Below are positions 19,378 through 30,899 of a DNA stretch of 64,000 bases, in pieces. The translations under genes were made by a program, and so were the position numbers. Position 1 is the stretch's first letter, and the number at the start of each line of letters is the position of its first letter. The notes beneath the pieces were generated by a model that was not told the DNA's origin, searched no databases, and saw only the letters and a list, made by a program, of their open reading frames with translations. Source of the stretch: Metridium senile (taxonomy: Eukaryota > Cnidaria > Anthozoa > Actiniaria > Metridiidae). Where the stretch lies: positions 11,330,764 to 11,394,763 of the forward strand of contig OX459097.1 in assembly GCA_949775045.1 (NCBI GenBank). The letters run 5' to 3'.

Positions 19378-22300
19378 TTACTCGTCCATAATGGAGGCAA
19401 CAGTCCTGTAAGCAACCTCGGTCGTACAACACATAAAATCTCTCCTTTTCTCCGGCATCGGGGCACAGCTAGTCCATTGGTAAATCCCCGGATGATAACA
19501 TTCCACTGAATCCAATATAGCACCTCGTGGACCGTCAAGTCCCCCTATAACCCAAACCTTCCCATCATGCACAGCAATACCGGCGTTGGTTCTTGGTGTA
19601 TTAAGGGGAGCGATAGGAGTCCATTGTTTTGTCTTTGGGTCGTATACCTCGGCTGATGATAAGGGTCTGTTGCTATGGCATCCACCGATGACGTAGATCT
19701 TGCCTTCGAGTTCCGCTGCACATGCGTGACATCTTTGTTGTGTCATTGGTGGTTCAACAGTCCATTCATCTAATACAAATCAATTATTGATTACATTTTT
19801 GCTAAAAGTCTGGGGCTAGTATATGGAAAGAAGGGAGTAAACTAGTCAGGCTGCGTCAGTGTTTAATATAAACGATAGGTAATATAATGAAATTTGTAAC
19901 ACCGTAAAAAATGTTGACTTAAATGCTGACTTGGCAAGTAAAGTTAAGTCAACATTTTTTAGGGTGTTACAAATTTCATTATATTACCTGTCGTTGATAT
20001 GCTAGAGTCTATACTTTTTGTGTGGGTTTTGTTTTAATATTAACATAGTAAGTTAGAGATTTGACAGTTTATGAATTCCGATTTGAATGACTGAAAATAT
20101 TGATATTTACCTCTCGATCTGTTATATTTCTGTACTGTGGTGTCTCCAAGTGGAGCATTATGTGCGATAGCCTGGGCCGAGCCTCCGATAACAAAAATGT
20201 CGCCTGACGTTGCTACGCAACAGTGCCCAGAACGTCTTACAGGAATCGGCGCCATGGACACGTACTTCCTCTCCCCTCTTACCACCTTTAGACTCACTAC
20301 ACTTGGTCCCAGGTCATCCTCTACTCTATCTTTAAGAAACAAGACTTCGTTCCCAAGCCCCACCACTCGATAGGAGTTGCTGTCGACTGGGAATGGAAGC
20401 CTCGGCGTCTTGAAGATTTCCCATTGGTTGGTTTTGATGTCGTATTGTTCCATATATGGTAGTTCTTGTTGGATGGTTGATACCTCTTGAAGTCCTCCGA
20501 TAGCCAGAACGCCTGCGTTACTTGTGATGATATTGAGACTGTAGAACCAATATATACTCTTGATTAGTAAATAACTAACTACATAACTGGTAACCACCCT
20601 TTTACACGCTATACAAAGTATAAATGATATTAGGACTTTAGATATTGTGTGCGACCTGTTAATAAATATCTTTTATACACTATTCAAAAAAATCGTTGTC
20701 GCAGCCGAAGCTACGGTCCACACTCTGATGTCGGTAATATGAACATAAATTGTGATTTATTGCGCGTTATATAAAGAAATATTTGTTTTACCATCTACCA
20801 CTGCAACAACTTGTTATGATCCTATAACACAAACACGCACAACCAAATTATGCTATGAATAAATCGATAACAAGAGAAGAAATACCGGGCCGGGCATCCT
20901 TTGCAGGCTTCAGAGTGTGGACTGTGGCTTTGTTTGCGACAACGGTTTTTGAAATAGGTGTATATATATAACACTAACTACATAATTGGTTTGTTACAAG
21001 TATATATTAATTACTTGAGTGTCAGACACACCGCCCCTCGCAAGTCACTATAATGTAACATATAACCATTTTTGTCCTATACTGATAAGATCATGATAAA
21101 TACTTTCTTACTCTATTTCCATTATTATAGTACCCAATGTACAACGCTTGACTGCATTGTGCGCCTTGACCTACATGTACAATTTACTATAAATAGAAAC
21201 TAGCGAGTAAACTAGCTAGTTTAGGCTGCTTACGGTGTTACAAATTTCATTCTATTACCTATCGTTTATATCAAACACCTACGGAGCCTATACTAGTTTA
21301 CTCGCTAGTTTCTATTTCTATTTTTTACGGTGTTACAAATTTCATTCTATTACCTATCGTTTATATATCAAACACCGACGCAGCTTATACTAGTTTACTC
21401 GCTATTTTCCCTATATTTTTTATCCTTAAAGCTTACTTCCGTGATTGTTTATCGAACGACGAAGGGCTAAAGCTCGAAACGTCAGTAAAGTTAAGTCAAC
21501 ATTTTTTACGGTGTTACAAATTTCATTATATTACCTATAATTTACTATAAAGCATATCACGAAAAAGTCAAATTGCGTAATATAAGCAGTAGTTATACAC
21601 AGTAGTATAAAATGTTACCTCCAATTGTCTTAAAAAACAAGATCTTGGATTTTTCACAAAAGACTTCGTATAGGTTTCAACTATTAGAAAGTTTTAAAAA
21701 CCTTTATTAATTTCATGTAAATAGTACGTAATTTAACCAGAGGCTGCAATATCTTATTTAAATAAACTATCTATCATCTATGAAGTTTTTAAATATTATT
21801 TTAACAATAACACTGTTTTATATAAGGTATACTAACTCGTATTCTCTTCGATTTGTCTATTTGATGTATTTGATGTCTTAAATATGGTCACTGCAGGTTT
21901 TTTGTTAGTCACATACTCAAGCCCTGGGGTGGGTAAAGAGTCGCATTTTATTCTCCAAATTTTAAATTTCTTTCACTTTTCCATCACATTTGCATTTTTC
22001 ATCTTTTTTTTACAATTTTAACTAAGCGAGTACAATAATACGTAGTATACGGTCCACGTGGTGCTAATGGCAACAAAACCAATGACATTAATAATTCATG
22101 GTATTTTCCTCAGCAATTATTTTGTTTTATCAAACCACCTGCATTATTAAGTGACAAATTAGCCACCTTATGGCGTGCGATGCCTTCTTAAATCGACCAG
22201 AGAAAAATCCAAACTATCAGTTATTCACTGTAAGACAATTTTAATACGTGAGACTGTGTTAAAAAAGTGGTAGTACAGTTCGTCAGTCAATTGGTTTTCA

Positions 22301-23565
22301 AGTTTGCTCAAACGAAATGACCTAATATACCATTTCACTTTCACATTTTCAAGCATAACCTGTTCAAACCAATCTAATTAAAACAAAAACATATTTATCT
22401 ACTTTTTTTAAAACCATTCGAAAAAAAATTTGAATGTTTTACGTCTTCAAAAAATAACCATTCAAAAATATTTTGAAAATTTTACTTATTTTTATCTGGG
22501 GACATTTATGTTAGCAACCGGCTGGAAATTAAACCTTTTTGGCCTGCTCCAAGCCACTCTAATTTGACTATTACACACTATTCGAAAACCACTCTAAACT
22601 GATTTTTCTCATATTTATACTTACTTCCATCTTGGGACATTCATGGTAGCGAGAGTACACCATTTATTAGTACTTGGTATATAGCATGTCACTGTATCCA
22701 GGATCTTAACGTTATCAACACCACCTGCAACTAGAATGACTGGGACATTGCTATATGACTTCCTTGGACATATAGAGCTTTGATTCTTCCAGCTGTTCGC
22801 CCCATGAAGATCTTTGGCTATCTCCTTGTATGTGGTGCTATCCTCAATCAAACCCGGTTGGACAAAATGTAAACGAACTAGAGGCATTAATTGAAGGATG
22901 AATTTTCTTCTTCGAGTAAGATCATAGGCAACCCAGTTGCCCAGAGCTTCGAAAAGTTGGTATTCATCATCAATGCGAATCTCGTCGCTGGAGAATAACT
23001 CGCTGACATCTTGGACAGCAAGTTTCATGAAGTCTTCTTGTTTCGCAACGTTAAGGAATTCTCGATAAAGAAACAACGTTGCTTTTTGGTGCAGTTTTTC
23101 ACAGTAGAACTCGTCTGCTATGGAGATAATCGTCAAGCAATTCTCCACTTCTAGAATGCTCTGCAAAAACTTACAACATGCTTCTTTAATTGATGAAATA
23201 AGAAGAAAGTTAGACGCCTCCAGCAACTCTCGTACATTTCCTTGATTTATTTGTACATTTCCAGTGTAGATAAAGTCAAGTATGGCTCCGACAGCTGACG
23301 GAACGATTTCTTTCAAAATAACACGAGTCTGTTTCTTTTCCATCATATTGGTTGTAAACATGGCCATAAAGTAGTTGCTATTGGCCGCTAAGATTCCTTT
23401 ATGCGCGGGAAACTCTTTTCTCTGTACAACAAGCACAACATCACAGAGTATATTCAACTGCCGTTGTGTGTTTAAACTCTTAAGTAGACAGCTCATGGCG
23501 CTTGTATCTTTAGAAAGAGGAAGAGAACCACGAAGAACGTGTTGTTCTTCTTGCATCGCTTTCAT
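19378..23565 (-). CDS. Kelch-like protein (BTB-BACK-kelch), probable Cullin-3 adaptor, 3 exons
   Basis: Exons in order: 23565-22625, 20538-20111, 19769-19378; GTAAGT/AG borders, phases join exactly, 586 residues from the chosen ATG. The open frame continues 19 codons further upstream (to 23622), so an earlier start is possible. The BTB domain (about 25-135) shows LCDVVLVVQRKEFPAHKGIL, MFTTNMMEKKQ and LDFIYTGNVQI. BACK (about 140-245) follows with CCKFLQSILEVENCLTI and LFSSDEIRIDDE. Kelch repeats (about 290-570) show the GG turn followed by Y...W, e.g. ILVAGGVD, IYVIGGCHSN and VWVIGGLDG. Family members bring substrates to the CUL3 ubiquitin ligase through BTB/BACK. I cannot assign the KLHL subgroup. 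The 2.1-kb first intron holds several copies of a dispersed repeat. Confidence 0.9.
19824..20006. repeat. Dispersed repeat, GGTGTTACAAATTTCATT family, two copies inverted
   Basis: GTAAACTAGTCAGGCTGCGT ... AACACCGTAAAAAATG, then the inverse GGGTGTTACAAATTTCATT. Lies in the second intron of the kelch-like gene. Confidence 0.6.
21186..21560. repeat. Cluster of three GGTGTTACAAATTTCATT-family units
   Basis: Units follow each other at about 21186-21320, 21320-21410 and 21455-21545, the last with GACGAAGGGCTAAAGCTCGA before AACGTCAGTAAAG. Remaining sequence 20612-22624 is AT-rich intron with nothing else recognised. Confidence 0.6.
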
Positions 23566-23622
23566 ATTTACCAAAATACAAACAAAATTGTAATACCTAG
23601 AAACTATCCAGTTAGCCAACAC

Positions 23623-24239
23623 GGTTGAGAAGTTTGTGGAAATGCTGATGTGTCGCCGACATTTGTGCTTTTATGAGCGTGGCTCATAGTCCTTCGGTAT
23701 TTAGACGACTTTGAGAGTAATCCAGTAGCGGATATATATTTAAAACTCATTCAACCACAAGTCAACTTCAGGCTTGAATGGATAAAGAGTTACAGCTATT
23801 TTTGGTGGTTTAGACCAGCAGTCCGTGACAAACCATCGACTATAAATCTAAACAAAATGTCAAAACTAAAATCCTAAAATCTCTAATTGAATCATAATCG
23901 GAGTAAAATAATAAAAGCTGAAATACGAATTATATCGTTAAGTTTAATATATATTAATTCTCTACTTTCTTGAGCATAATGAGTTTAATTAGTGTAAATT
24001 AATAGTGTAATTGTGTTTCGTGCGTTTTACTACATGCTGGGATTTTTTACTTAGTTTTACAGAAATATTTCTACCTGTTTGTGGCAAAAGAGGCTGAATG
24101 TTTGACCATAATGACGAAGGAAAACAATTTCTATGGTTTTATTCGAAGCACGAAATCGTTCCAATACAGGGCACCCCATAGCGTCTTTCTTACGAAGAAA
24201 AGCTTGCGACACAGCAGTGTTTTTATTATCAATATTTTA
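23623..24239. other. Upstream region of the kelch-like gene
   Basis: AT-rich; should contain the promoter and any non-coding first exon. No convincing TATA box or further coding exon was identified. Confidence 0.35.
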
Positions 24240-25310
24240 ATAAAGTTATATATATCACCTATATCTTTTAACTAGTGATTGGGTCGTTTTACAGCATATT
24301 TTTTGTACAAATATTTTAACAAAGTCATATATATCACCTATATCTTTTAACTAGTGATTGGGTCGTTTTACAGCATATTGTTTGTACAAATATTTTAACA
24401 AAGTCATATATATCACCTATATCTTTTAACTAGTGATTGGGTCGTTTTACAGCATATTGCTTGTATGAATATATTCTAACAAAGTCATATATATCACCTA
24501 TATCTTTTAACTAGTGATTGGGTCGTTTTACAGCATATTGCTTGTATGAATATTCTAACAAAGTCATATATATCACCTATATCTTTTAACTAGTGATTGG
24601 GTCGTTTTACAGCATATTGCTTGTATGAATATTCTAACAAAGTCATATATATCACCTATATCTTTTAACTAGTGATTGGGTCGTTTTACAGCATATTGCT
24701 TGTATGAATATTCTAACAAAGTCATATATATCACCTATATATTTTAACTAGTGAATGGGTCGTTTTAGAGTATATTGCTTGTATGAACATTTTAACAAAG
24801 TCATATATATCCAGTGGCGGATCCAGGATTTCAAAAGGGGGGGGGGGGGGGGGGGGGGGATTTTGGAAAAGGGGGGGGGGATTTTAGTTTCGGATATATA
24901 AAAACTCCAATAATGCTGGAGCTATCCCGGACGTTAGATATAACTTCTTAGAAAAAGAGGGGGGGGGGGGGGGGGGGGGGGGAAGTCACCCAATTCCCCT
25001 CCCCGGGATCTGCCCCTGATATCACCTATCTTGTACTAGTGTAATGATTGGGTCGTTTTAGAGTATATTGCTTGTATGATTCCTTTAACAAAGTCATATA
25101 TATCACCTATATCTTTTAACTAGTGATTGGGTCGTTTTAGAGCATATTGCTTGTATGAATATTTTAACAAAGTCATATATATCACCTATGTTTTAATTAG
25201 TGATTGGGTCGTTTTACAGCATATTGCTTTTACAAATATTTTAACAAAGTCATGTATATCACCTATGTTTTAACTAGTGAATGGGCCGTTTTACAGCATA
25301 TTGCTTGTAC
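24240..25310. repeat. ~79-bp satellite array, about 10 units
   Basis: The unit contains TCATATATATCACCTATATC, TTTTAACTAGTGATTGGGTC, GTTTTACAGCATATTGCTTG and TATGAATATTCTAACAAAG. Units near the centre are almost identical; edge units are more diverged. The array is interrupted by an element at 24812-25018. Confidence 0.9.
24812..25018. mobile_element. G-rich MITE inserted in the satellite, CAGTGGCGGATCC ends
   Basis: Left end CAGTGGCGGATCCAGG; right end, inverted, CAGGGGCAGATCCCGG. ATATC is duplicated on both sides, and the satellite unit resumes exactly after it. Two G runs of 20 or more lie inside. A related end (TGTATCCGCCCCTG) is at about 41545-41558. Confidence 0.7.
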
Positions 25311-26940
25311 AAGTCTGAAGGGTAAATTAATTTCGATAGTGCGTTGTATCTGTGGCCCCCTCTATTAACTATGGTGCAAGTTCGTTGAGAGTTCAAATTG
25401 TTTGTGATATTCTCAGTAGCGAAATTATTACCAACCATAGATTAATTAAAAGTGTAATGATAGGACTGTTTTAGAGCGTATTGCGTGTACAAGTCTGAAT
25501 GGCAAATAAATTTCGTCGTCATAGTTGTCATTTGTAGCCTGCGTTGAATTTCGGTATTTTCTTCATGAAAAAAGATTGTTGTTGTGTACAAGGAGATTGA
25601 GAGTTCAAATTGTTTGTGATATTTATAGCGGAGCTCCCGCAAGGATTACCTTACCTAAGAAATAATGGTAATGCATCGAGTTGTTTTTTCATAGCTTACC
25701 ACAGGAAGCCCAAGCGCACGTCCGTACAACGACGTCCGTTAAGTTGACGTGCGCCAAAGCTGCTTGTGTTTAAAACTTTTACATGCAAAATTTTGTATCC
25801 ACAAAAAGGCAAACAAACAAAAGACAATAAAAAAATGCTAGCTAGAGGTAGAGCTCTCATTAATTTAAAATATCAACAGAGGAAATCGAATTTTTAACGG
25901 GGAAAACAAAGCGGAGAGTTTTGACATAAACTTTAACGAAGAAGACGAGCAAGACTCATGTACAAGACAAAGAAATTTCATTAAAAGGAGCAAATCGAAT
26001 GGTAAAAGAGCAATAATAAAGCGTGTCTGTAGATAAAACGTCCAGCTCAAAACTATGCAGAAAAATACGTCAAACAATTTCAGTGATGCTTTTGAAAAGA
26101 AGGAACGAGAAATAGCGGATTCACATTCAGGGAAAGTTGAAGAAAAAAAAAGAAAAGAAACGCCGGATAAAGCAAGTTCAAGGTATTTCGTAATTATATT
26201 TTAAGGATAAATTTGAAAACAACTCTATGCTAAACAAGCGTGAATATGGCCGTAATTTTGCCGTATTTTCTTTGCTCACCTCGATCTTCTCTTAAACAAA
26301 CAAACCCTGCAAAATCCAAATTACAAAAGAAAGAATACTCATAGCCATTTACTGAGGCTGTAATTCAAACTAAATTATATCAATATATTTTCTCTTGCCT
26401 CGGCGTCTGTTTATATTTTAAATCATTTTGTGTAGGCTTTTGTGTTTTGAATCGATTTGAAAAATCCTAAGCTGTCTTTGCTTATTAAGTATAAATAAAA
26501 GTTAATATTTAAAAAAGTTCGTTTCACCAATTTTTGATTTCGTAGTTGTCTTTTGCTGTTACATTATTAAAATATTTGCAGTTTAGATTGGCCATGTCTC
26601 GTATTCACAAAAAACATTTATATACATATTTTAAAAAAAATGTGTTCAAATGTATGTAAAAAATTAAACTGGGAGCTCCGCTATTAGGTAGTACCTATTT
26701 GTATATTAGTGAAATAAAATCAACAAAAGGACGCACAATTACAATAACGATAGGACTGTTTTAGAACATATTGCTTGTACAACTCTGAATGGCAAATTAA
26801 TTTCGTCGTCACAGTTGTTAGAGCCTGCATTACATCCTGAATTTTCTTCGTGAAAATAAAAAGTTGTTGTGTGCAAAGATATAGAGAGTTCTACTGCGAT
26901 ATTTAAATTGAAATATAACCAACTAAACGACAATTACGGA
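25311..26940. repeat. Diverged ~180-bp repeats next to the satellite
   Basis: 25442-25624 and 26735-26905 share TAGGACTGTTTTAGA, ATTGCTTGTACA or a close form, CTGAATGGCAAAT, TTTCGTCGTCA and TTTTCTTC, and another piece lies at 25310-25440. They are also related to the satellite (GTTTTAGAGCATATTGC). The copies are separated by a 1.05-kb element. Confidence 0.65.
25627..26681. mobile_element. TA-flanked 1.05-kb DNA element, ends GCGGAGCTCCC
   Basis: GCGGAGCTCCC at left and GGGAGCTCCGC at right, with TA on both margins. No transposase was recognised in any frame. The interior is A/T-rich with purine-rich stretches near 26100-26160. Confidence 0.6.
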
Positions 26941-26982
26941 TTAATCGTGTACAAGTTTTGATGAGAATGTTAATTTATAATT

Positions 26983-27281
26983 GGGTGGCATGGTTGGCTG
27001 AGTGGTGAGGGCACCGGCCTTTCACCGCTGTGATCTGGGTTCGATTCCCAGCTCGGGCACCAGATCATATGTGAATTGAGATTAATGTTTAAAGTGTTGT
27101 TCTCTACCATGCCACGAGGGTTTTTCTCCGGGTTATCCGGTTTTCCTCCCTCAGCAAAAATCAACATGTGAGGAGTGATGTATAAAAAATATTTAATGTA
27201 GAGGTAGTGAGTTTGAGTGCCAGCAGAAGAATGACCACTATGTGGATCTGCTGTGGAAAATATTATATTATTATTATTATT

Positions 27282-27335
<54 letters not shown>

Positions 27336-27345
27336 ATTATTATTA
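26983..27345 (+). mobile_element. tRNA-derived SINE
   Basis: The head looks like a tRNA: TGGCTGAGTGGTGAGGGCAC matches a pol III A box and TGGGTTCGATTCCCAG matches a B box about 35 bases later. It is followed by a body with TTTCTCCGGGTTATCCGG and TTTTCCTCCCTC, which resembles conserved central domains of some metazoan SINEs, then CACTATGTGGATCTGCTGTG and a TTA/TTG repeat tail. The acceptor stem does not pair and the body continues directly, so it is not a working tRNA gene. Confidence 0.8.
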
Positions 27346-27362
27346 ATATTATTATTATTATG
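27264..27362. repeat. (TTA)n(TTG)n(TTA)n microsatellite, SINE tail
   Basis: About 19 TTG units flanked by TTA units. The open frames on both strands (polyasparagine, polyvaline) come only from the repeat. Confidence 0.9.
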
Positions 27363-27399
27363 ATTGTCATGTACATCCAAACGAAATTAAATGTGCATT

Positions 27400-27969
27400 T
27401 AAAAAATCAACTGTACAACGAACGGGCTGTAATTTTTTATTGATTTCAGCTCCTTTCAATTAAGGTAGATTTAGTACAATTACTATTGCTTTTTTTCTTA
27501 GCATACTGATACACAATATAAACATATTACACTTTTATAGCTCAAATACACTTAATTATTGGACACATAAAGTAGTCAAGACTATCAAATGCTCCATTAT
27601 AGGAACACAACATTATTTCAAACGGTTTACTCATATTTGTTATATGTTTCTTATTTTTAGGGCATAAAATACAGTCATTCTCCAAATATATATCAATATT
27701 TTTTTACTATTCCAAATTTTCACCTAAGCGATTTAATATTCATAATTACTTTAACTTTTAAGTCAATAAATATGGGTTCTAAAGCTGAGAATTCCACATG
27801 CATTTTTAATGCGAGAAACGAATACGATTCGTGAGATTTGGAATAATCAAAATGTGTATCTAGTCGCTGGTGCGACATTAATGAGAATGACTATATAACC
27901 AAAAGGGAACTCTTCCCTCACAAAGGTTTCTTATTTGGTGGCAATGGTATAGTCCATCACTGTATATAC
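27400..27969. other. Intergenic stretch, no gene seen
   Basis: AT-rich sequence after the SINE tail; nothing recognised. Confidence 0.35.
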
Positions 27970-27976
27970 CTCGCAT

Positions 27977-28261
27977 GGACACGGGTGAAAAACGCACTGC
28001 ACACGCTCGGAAGACGGTCGTGTTTACAATACAATCATTGGAGATTTACCGGCGTTTGGAAAATCTTAAAAGTTAAGAAGGTTCGTGCATGGAAAGTTAG
28101 TGCTTATATTTCCCTAACACATTACATTAGTTGTTTTCTTTCCCTTGTCAAATAATACAAGAGAAATTCGCTTACATAACCACACGATAACACGAAACCC
28201 TTCGTAAAATCTTCAGTTAGTTTTGCTTACGCATGTGCCGTGCGTTTTTCACCCGTGTCCC
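27977..28261. mobile_element. MITE with GGACACGGGTGAAAAACGCA ends
   Basis: GGACACGGGTGAAAAACGCA at left and TGCGTTTTTCACCCGTGTCC at right; CTCGCATG occurs just outside both ends. Interior non-coding. Confidence 0.65.
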
Positions 28262-28589
28262 TCGCATGACAAGTGCTGAGTTACGAGCTAGGATGCAGCA
28301 CAAAATGATCGAGTTAGATGTATATACAAGGCGCTTTCAGTATGAGGACAATTGCACACTTCACATGCACTATAAAACAGCCACCTTGCGACTCGTGTTT
28401 AGCCATGGAGCACAGCTTAGATCGAGCTATTAGTCCTCTATTTCCATGAAACTCATCATAAATAAACTACTAGTTCCTAAACCAAGCAATAGTTTTATTT
28501 CCATGAAATCAATGTTTGCCGACAAGTTCACAAACGAAGATAGAGGGTTTTTTTCCATGAAACTTAAGTTTTCCGACTAGTTCTCAGAG

Positions 28590-28870
28590 CAAGATTAAGT
28601 ACTTATTGACTGAGTGGGAGGGCCGTACGGGAAAATATTTGGCTCGCGTCATGACGTACGGCCCGACCTAACTCAGTCAATAAGTTTTTTATCATATGAC
28701 CCACTCTTTTTAATTTAAAGGTATTTTTTGTGTGATGTTTCCAGTAACGGGTCCGTACGTGTTTGTACGTGTTTGACCAGGTGAAAAAAAGCCGTACGGA
28801 CCCCATCACGTGACTTTATCCGAAGGTTTTCTTAAGAGCGCGCGCTGTGCAAAATACGGGTGATATGATA
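28590..28870. repeat. GTCCGTACGG-rich element, copy 1
   Basis: Contains TTATTGACTGAGTGGGAGGG with its inverse CCTAACTCAGTCAATAAG, GGGCCGTACGGGAAAATATT, GCCGTACGGACCCCATCACG and AGGTTTTCTTAAGAGCGCGC. The same blocks appear inverted at 33836-34185. Confidence 0.65.
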
Positions 28871-29105
28871 AATAGTTTTAGAGGTAATTCAGTCTTAGAA
28901 GATCTAAGCCACGCCCCTAAATAAGATGTCTGTTTAGATAAATCTGTATTTATGATATTTCAGAAAAAGCAGAGCAAAGTCCTAAAGCATATTGCTAAAT
29001 TTAGTGCTTGATATATGATATAGAGATTTCTTTAGTTCATTTACATCGTTCGTAACTTTACTCTAAATTTGTTTCTGCTTTTAAAGCTAATCAAACAGCG
29101 GTCGC

Positions 29106-30870
29106 CTAATTGTTTGTAGTGTACAAGGTTTCTTTGTTCTTAGATGATTCCAGCTTTGTTGCATAAGTGATTCGTTTGTCTTTGTTGTTCTTGGATGATT
29201 GACGTTTTCCTCTTATCAAATCTCTGTAGAGTTTTTTTGTGCGTTTGTTGAGGGCAAAAGCAACGGCGATGTACACGCCCTGCAAGCTGTTCAGCACTAC
29301 AAAGACGTATGTAAGGATTCCATACAGCCATTCAAACGGTACAGCAAAACCAAACACCCAAGTGAAGCCCATCAATGATGCAATGCGCACGTACACACCA
29401 AATTGACGCTTCCTTTCTGATTGGTCGGCAATGAGGCTTGCTTGGTTGTGAGTATCTTTGATGGCCTTTACTGTCATGGAGAAGAAGACGATGTTGAAGA
29501 CAATCGCCAGTCCAACAGGGATACCAAAGAAATACAGCTTAGCATTGTTGTCAGCGATCCAGCAAACATCACGTGACCCGTATCCTATCAACTCGCTATC
29601 TGATTGGTCGAGAGCAACACAGATGGCCACGTACACCAGTACAGAAAGCCATCCAACTGCCATATATCGTAAGCAGTGTATTCGGCTTTTACGTCTTGAG
29701 TATGTTAGTGTTCGTGTTCCTTTTGCAGTGAAAGCCCTCCAAGTATCAAAGGCGATGATTGCCGTCCACACGAAGGACACCAGATAAAAGTAGTGAAGAA
29801 GGACAGCGATGACACTACAACCTAAAAGTATGTCTGTTGTTTCATTCCAAACTAACCATAACAGTTGTGCAGGGAGAATGGAAACACTGAGGTTCATGAG
29901 GTTAATGCCTGGTGTTGTTCGTAGCTCAGCGAATAAGGAATAGGTGACGAGGACAAAGACCAGTGCAATAATCGATATTGACATGCACACTAATGTCAAG
30001 ATGGATAGGATATCAACCTCCTTTGTTGTTGGTAAATAGTTGGTCAGTATCTTTTCACAGACCAAAACACTATGGTTTTGCCAACCATATTCTGACCAAT
30101 CATAGAGTTTATTGGTGGCATTCACCAATATTGATCTATTTTCCAAGACCTCAAACTCATCTTCCTTCATCAATAGCCATCTCCCAGAACAGTTAATTGT
30201 CATTTCAGTCACACAAGCGAATTGAATTGTACTGTCTTGCCGAAATACCTGAGTTAGCTTTGAAGTTTGGTCCATTCCTGTGTTGTTTTTCATTATGTTC
30301 AATCCATTCCCATTCTTCAAAATATGTTGTATCCATTTTTCAGAGCAATTGAAACGAACTGAGCAAACAAATTTACTTTGTCTCTGATTGGCTAGCTTCC
30401 CATCATCTTTGAATTGTAATAGTTTGCCTGTTTTTTTGATGATGACTGATGACTGCTGACTGGTCATTTCCAAACTCCTCAGTACATTTAAAGATGGGAA
30501 TATCTTTTAACGATTGCCTTGATCCATTTGCTAGTAAATCCTTCTGGAAGGTTCCGTGAAATTCTGGAAGCGAGATGTTTCTGGTGCAGTTTCTTGTTAC
30601 CATTCTTGGGCCATTTCGTTTAGTGGTAGGTTTCTTTTTCGATGTTAAGTCTTTAGATCGTGTCATTGGAAATTTCGAAGGTACCGCAATTCTTATGAAG
30701 TTTACATCAGTTACGGAAATGATAACTGAATCTGTTGATCGTTCGGGTTGCTCAGTTTTATGATTACGGAGCTTATATAACATTCTATCCAGTCCCGGAT
30801 TTAGGCCGTTGTATTCTACACTTTCCATCCAAAGACACGTTTGAATACAGAACAGAAATAGCAAAAACAT
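29106..30870 (-). CDS. Methuselah-like class B seven-transmembrane receptor, copy 1, frameshifted ectodomain
   Basis: Two overlapping frames. From ATG at 30870 one encodes a signal peptide (MFLLFLFCIQTCLW) and ~140 residues of ectodomain, then leaves frame. The second runs to 29106 and encodes ~455 residues: a Cys-containing ectodomain, then TM1 (about residues 153-180 of that frame), TM2 186-210, TM3 217-247, TM4 269-288, TM5 312-336, TM6 360-382 and TM7 385-408. LMGFTWVFGF in TM6 and LNSLQGVYIAVAFAL in TM7 are class B/adhesion hallmarks. No GPS cleavage motif is visible, which favours a methuselah-like receptor. The frames part at a tandem 7-mer GATGACT x2 (30441-30454), present once in the paralogue. 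A start at 30473 could give a receptor without signal peptide. It may be a recent pseudogene, a polymorphism or a sequence error. Ligand unknown. Confidence 0.8.
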
Positions 30871-30899
30871 CGTCAAAGTGAAAACCTTTACCGTATTTT

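Noticed and set aside
26983..27062. Functional tRNA gene
   Set aside because: A and B boxes are present but the stems do not pair and the sequence runs on into a SINE body and tail.
29458..30196. Antisense open frames over receptor copy 1
   Set aside because: Shadows of the receptor coding strand; similar shadows occur over copy 2 at 37914-38243.
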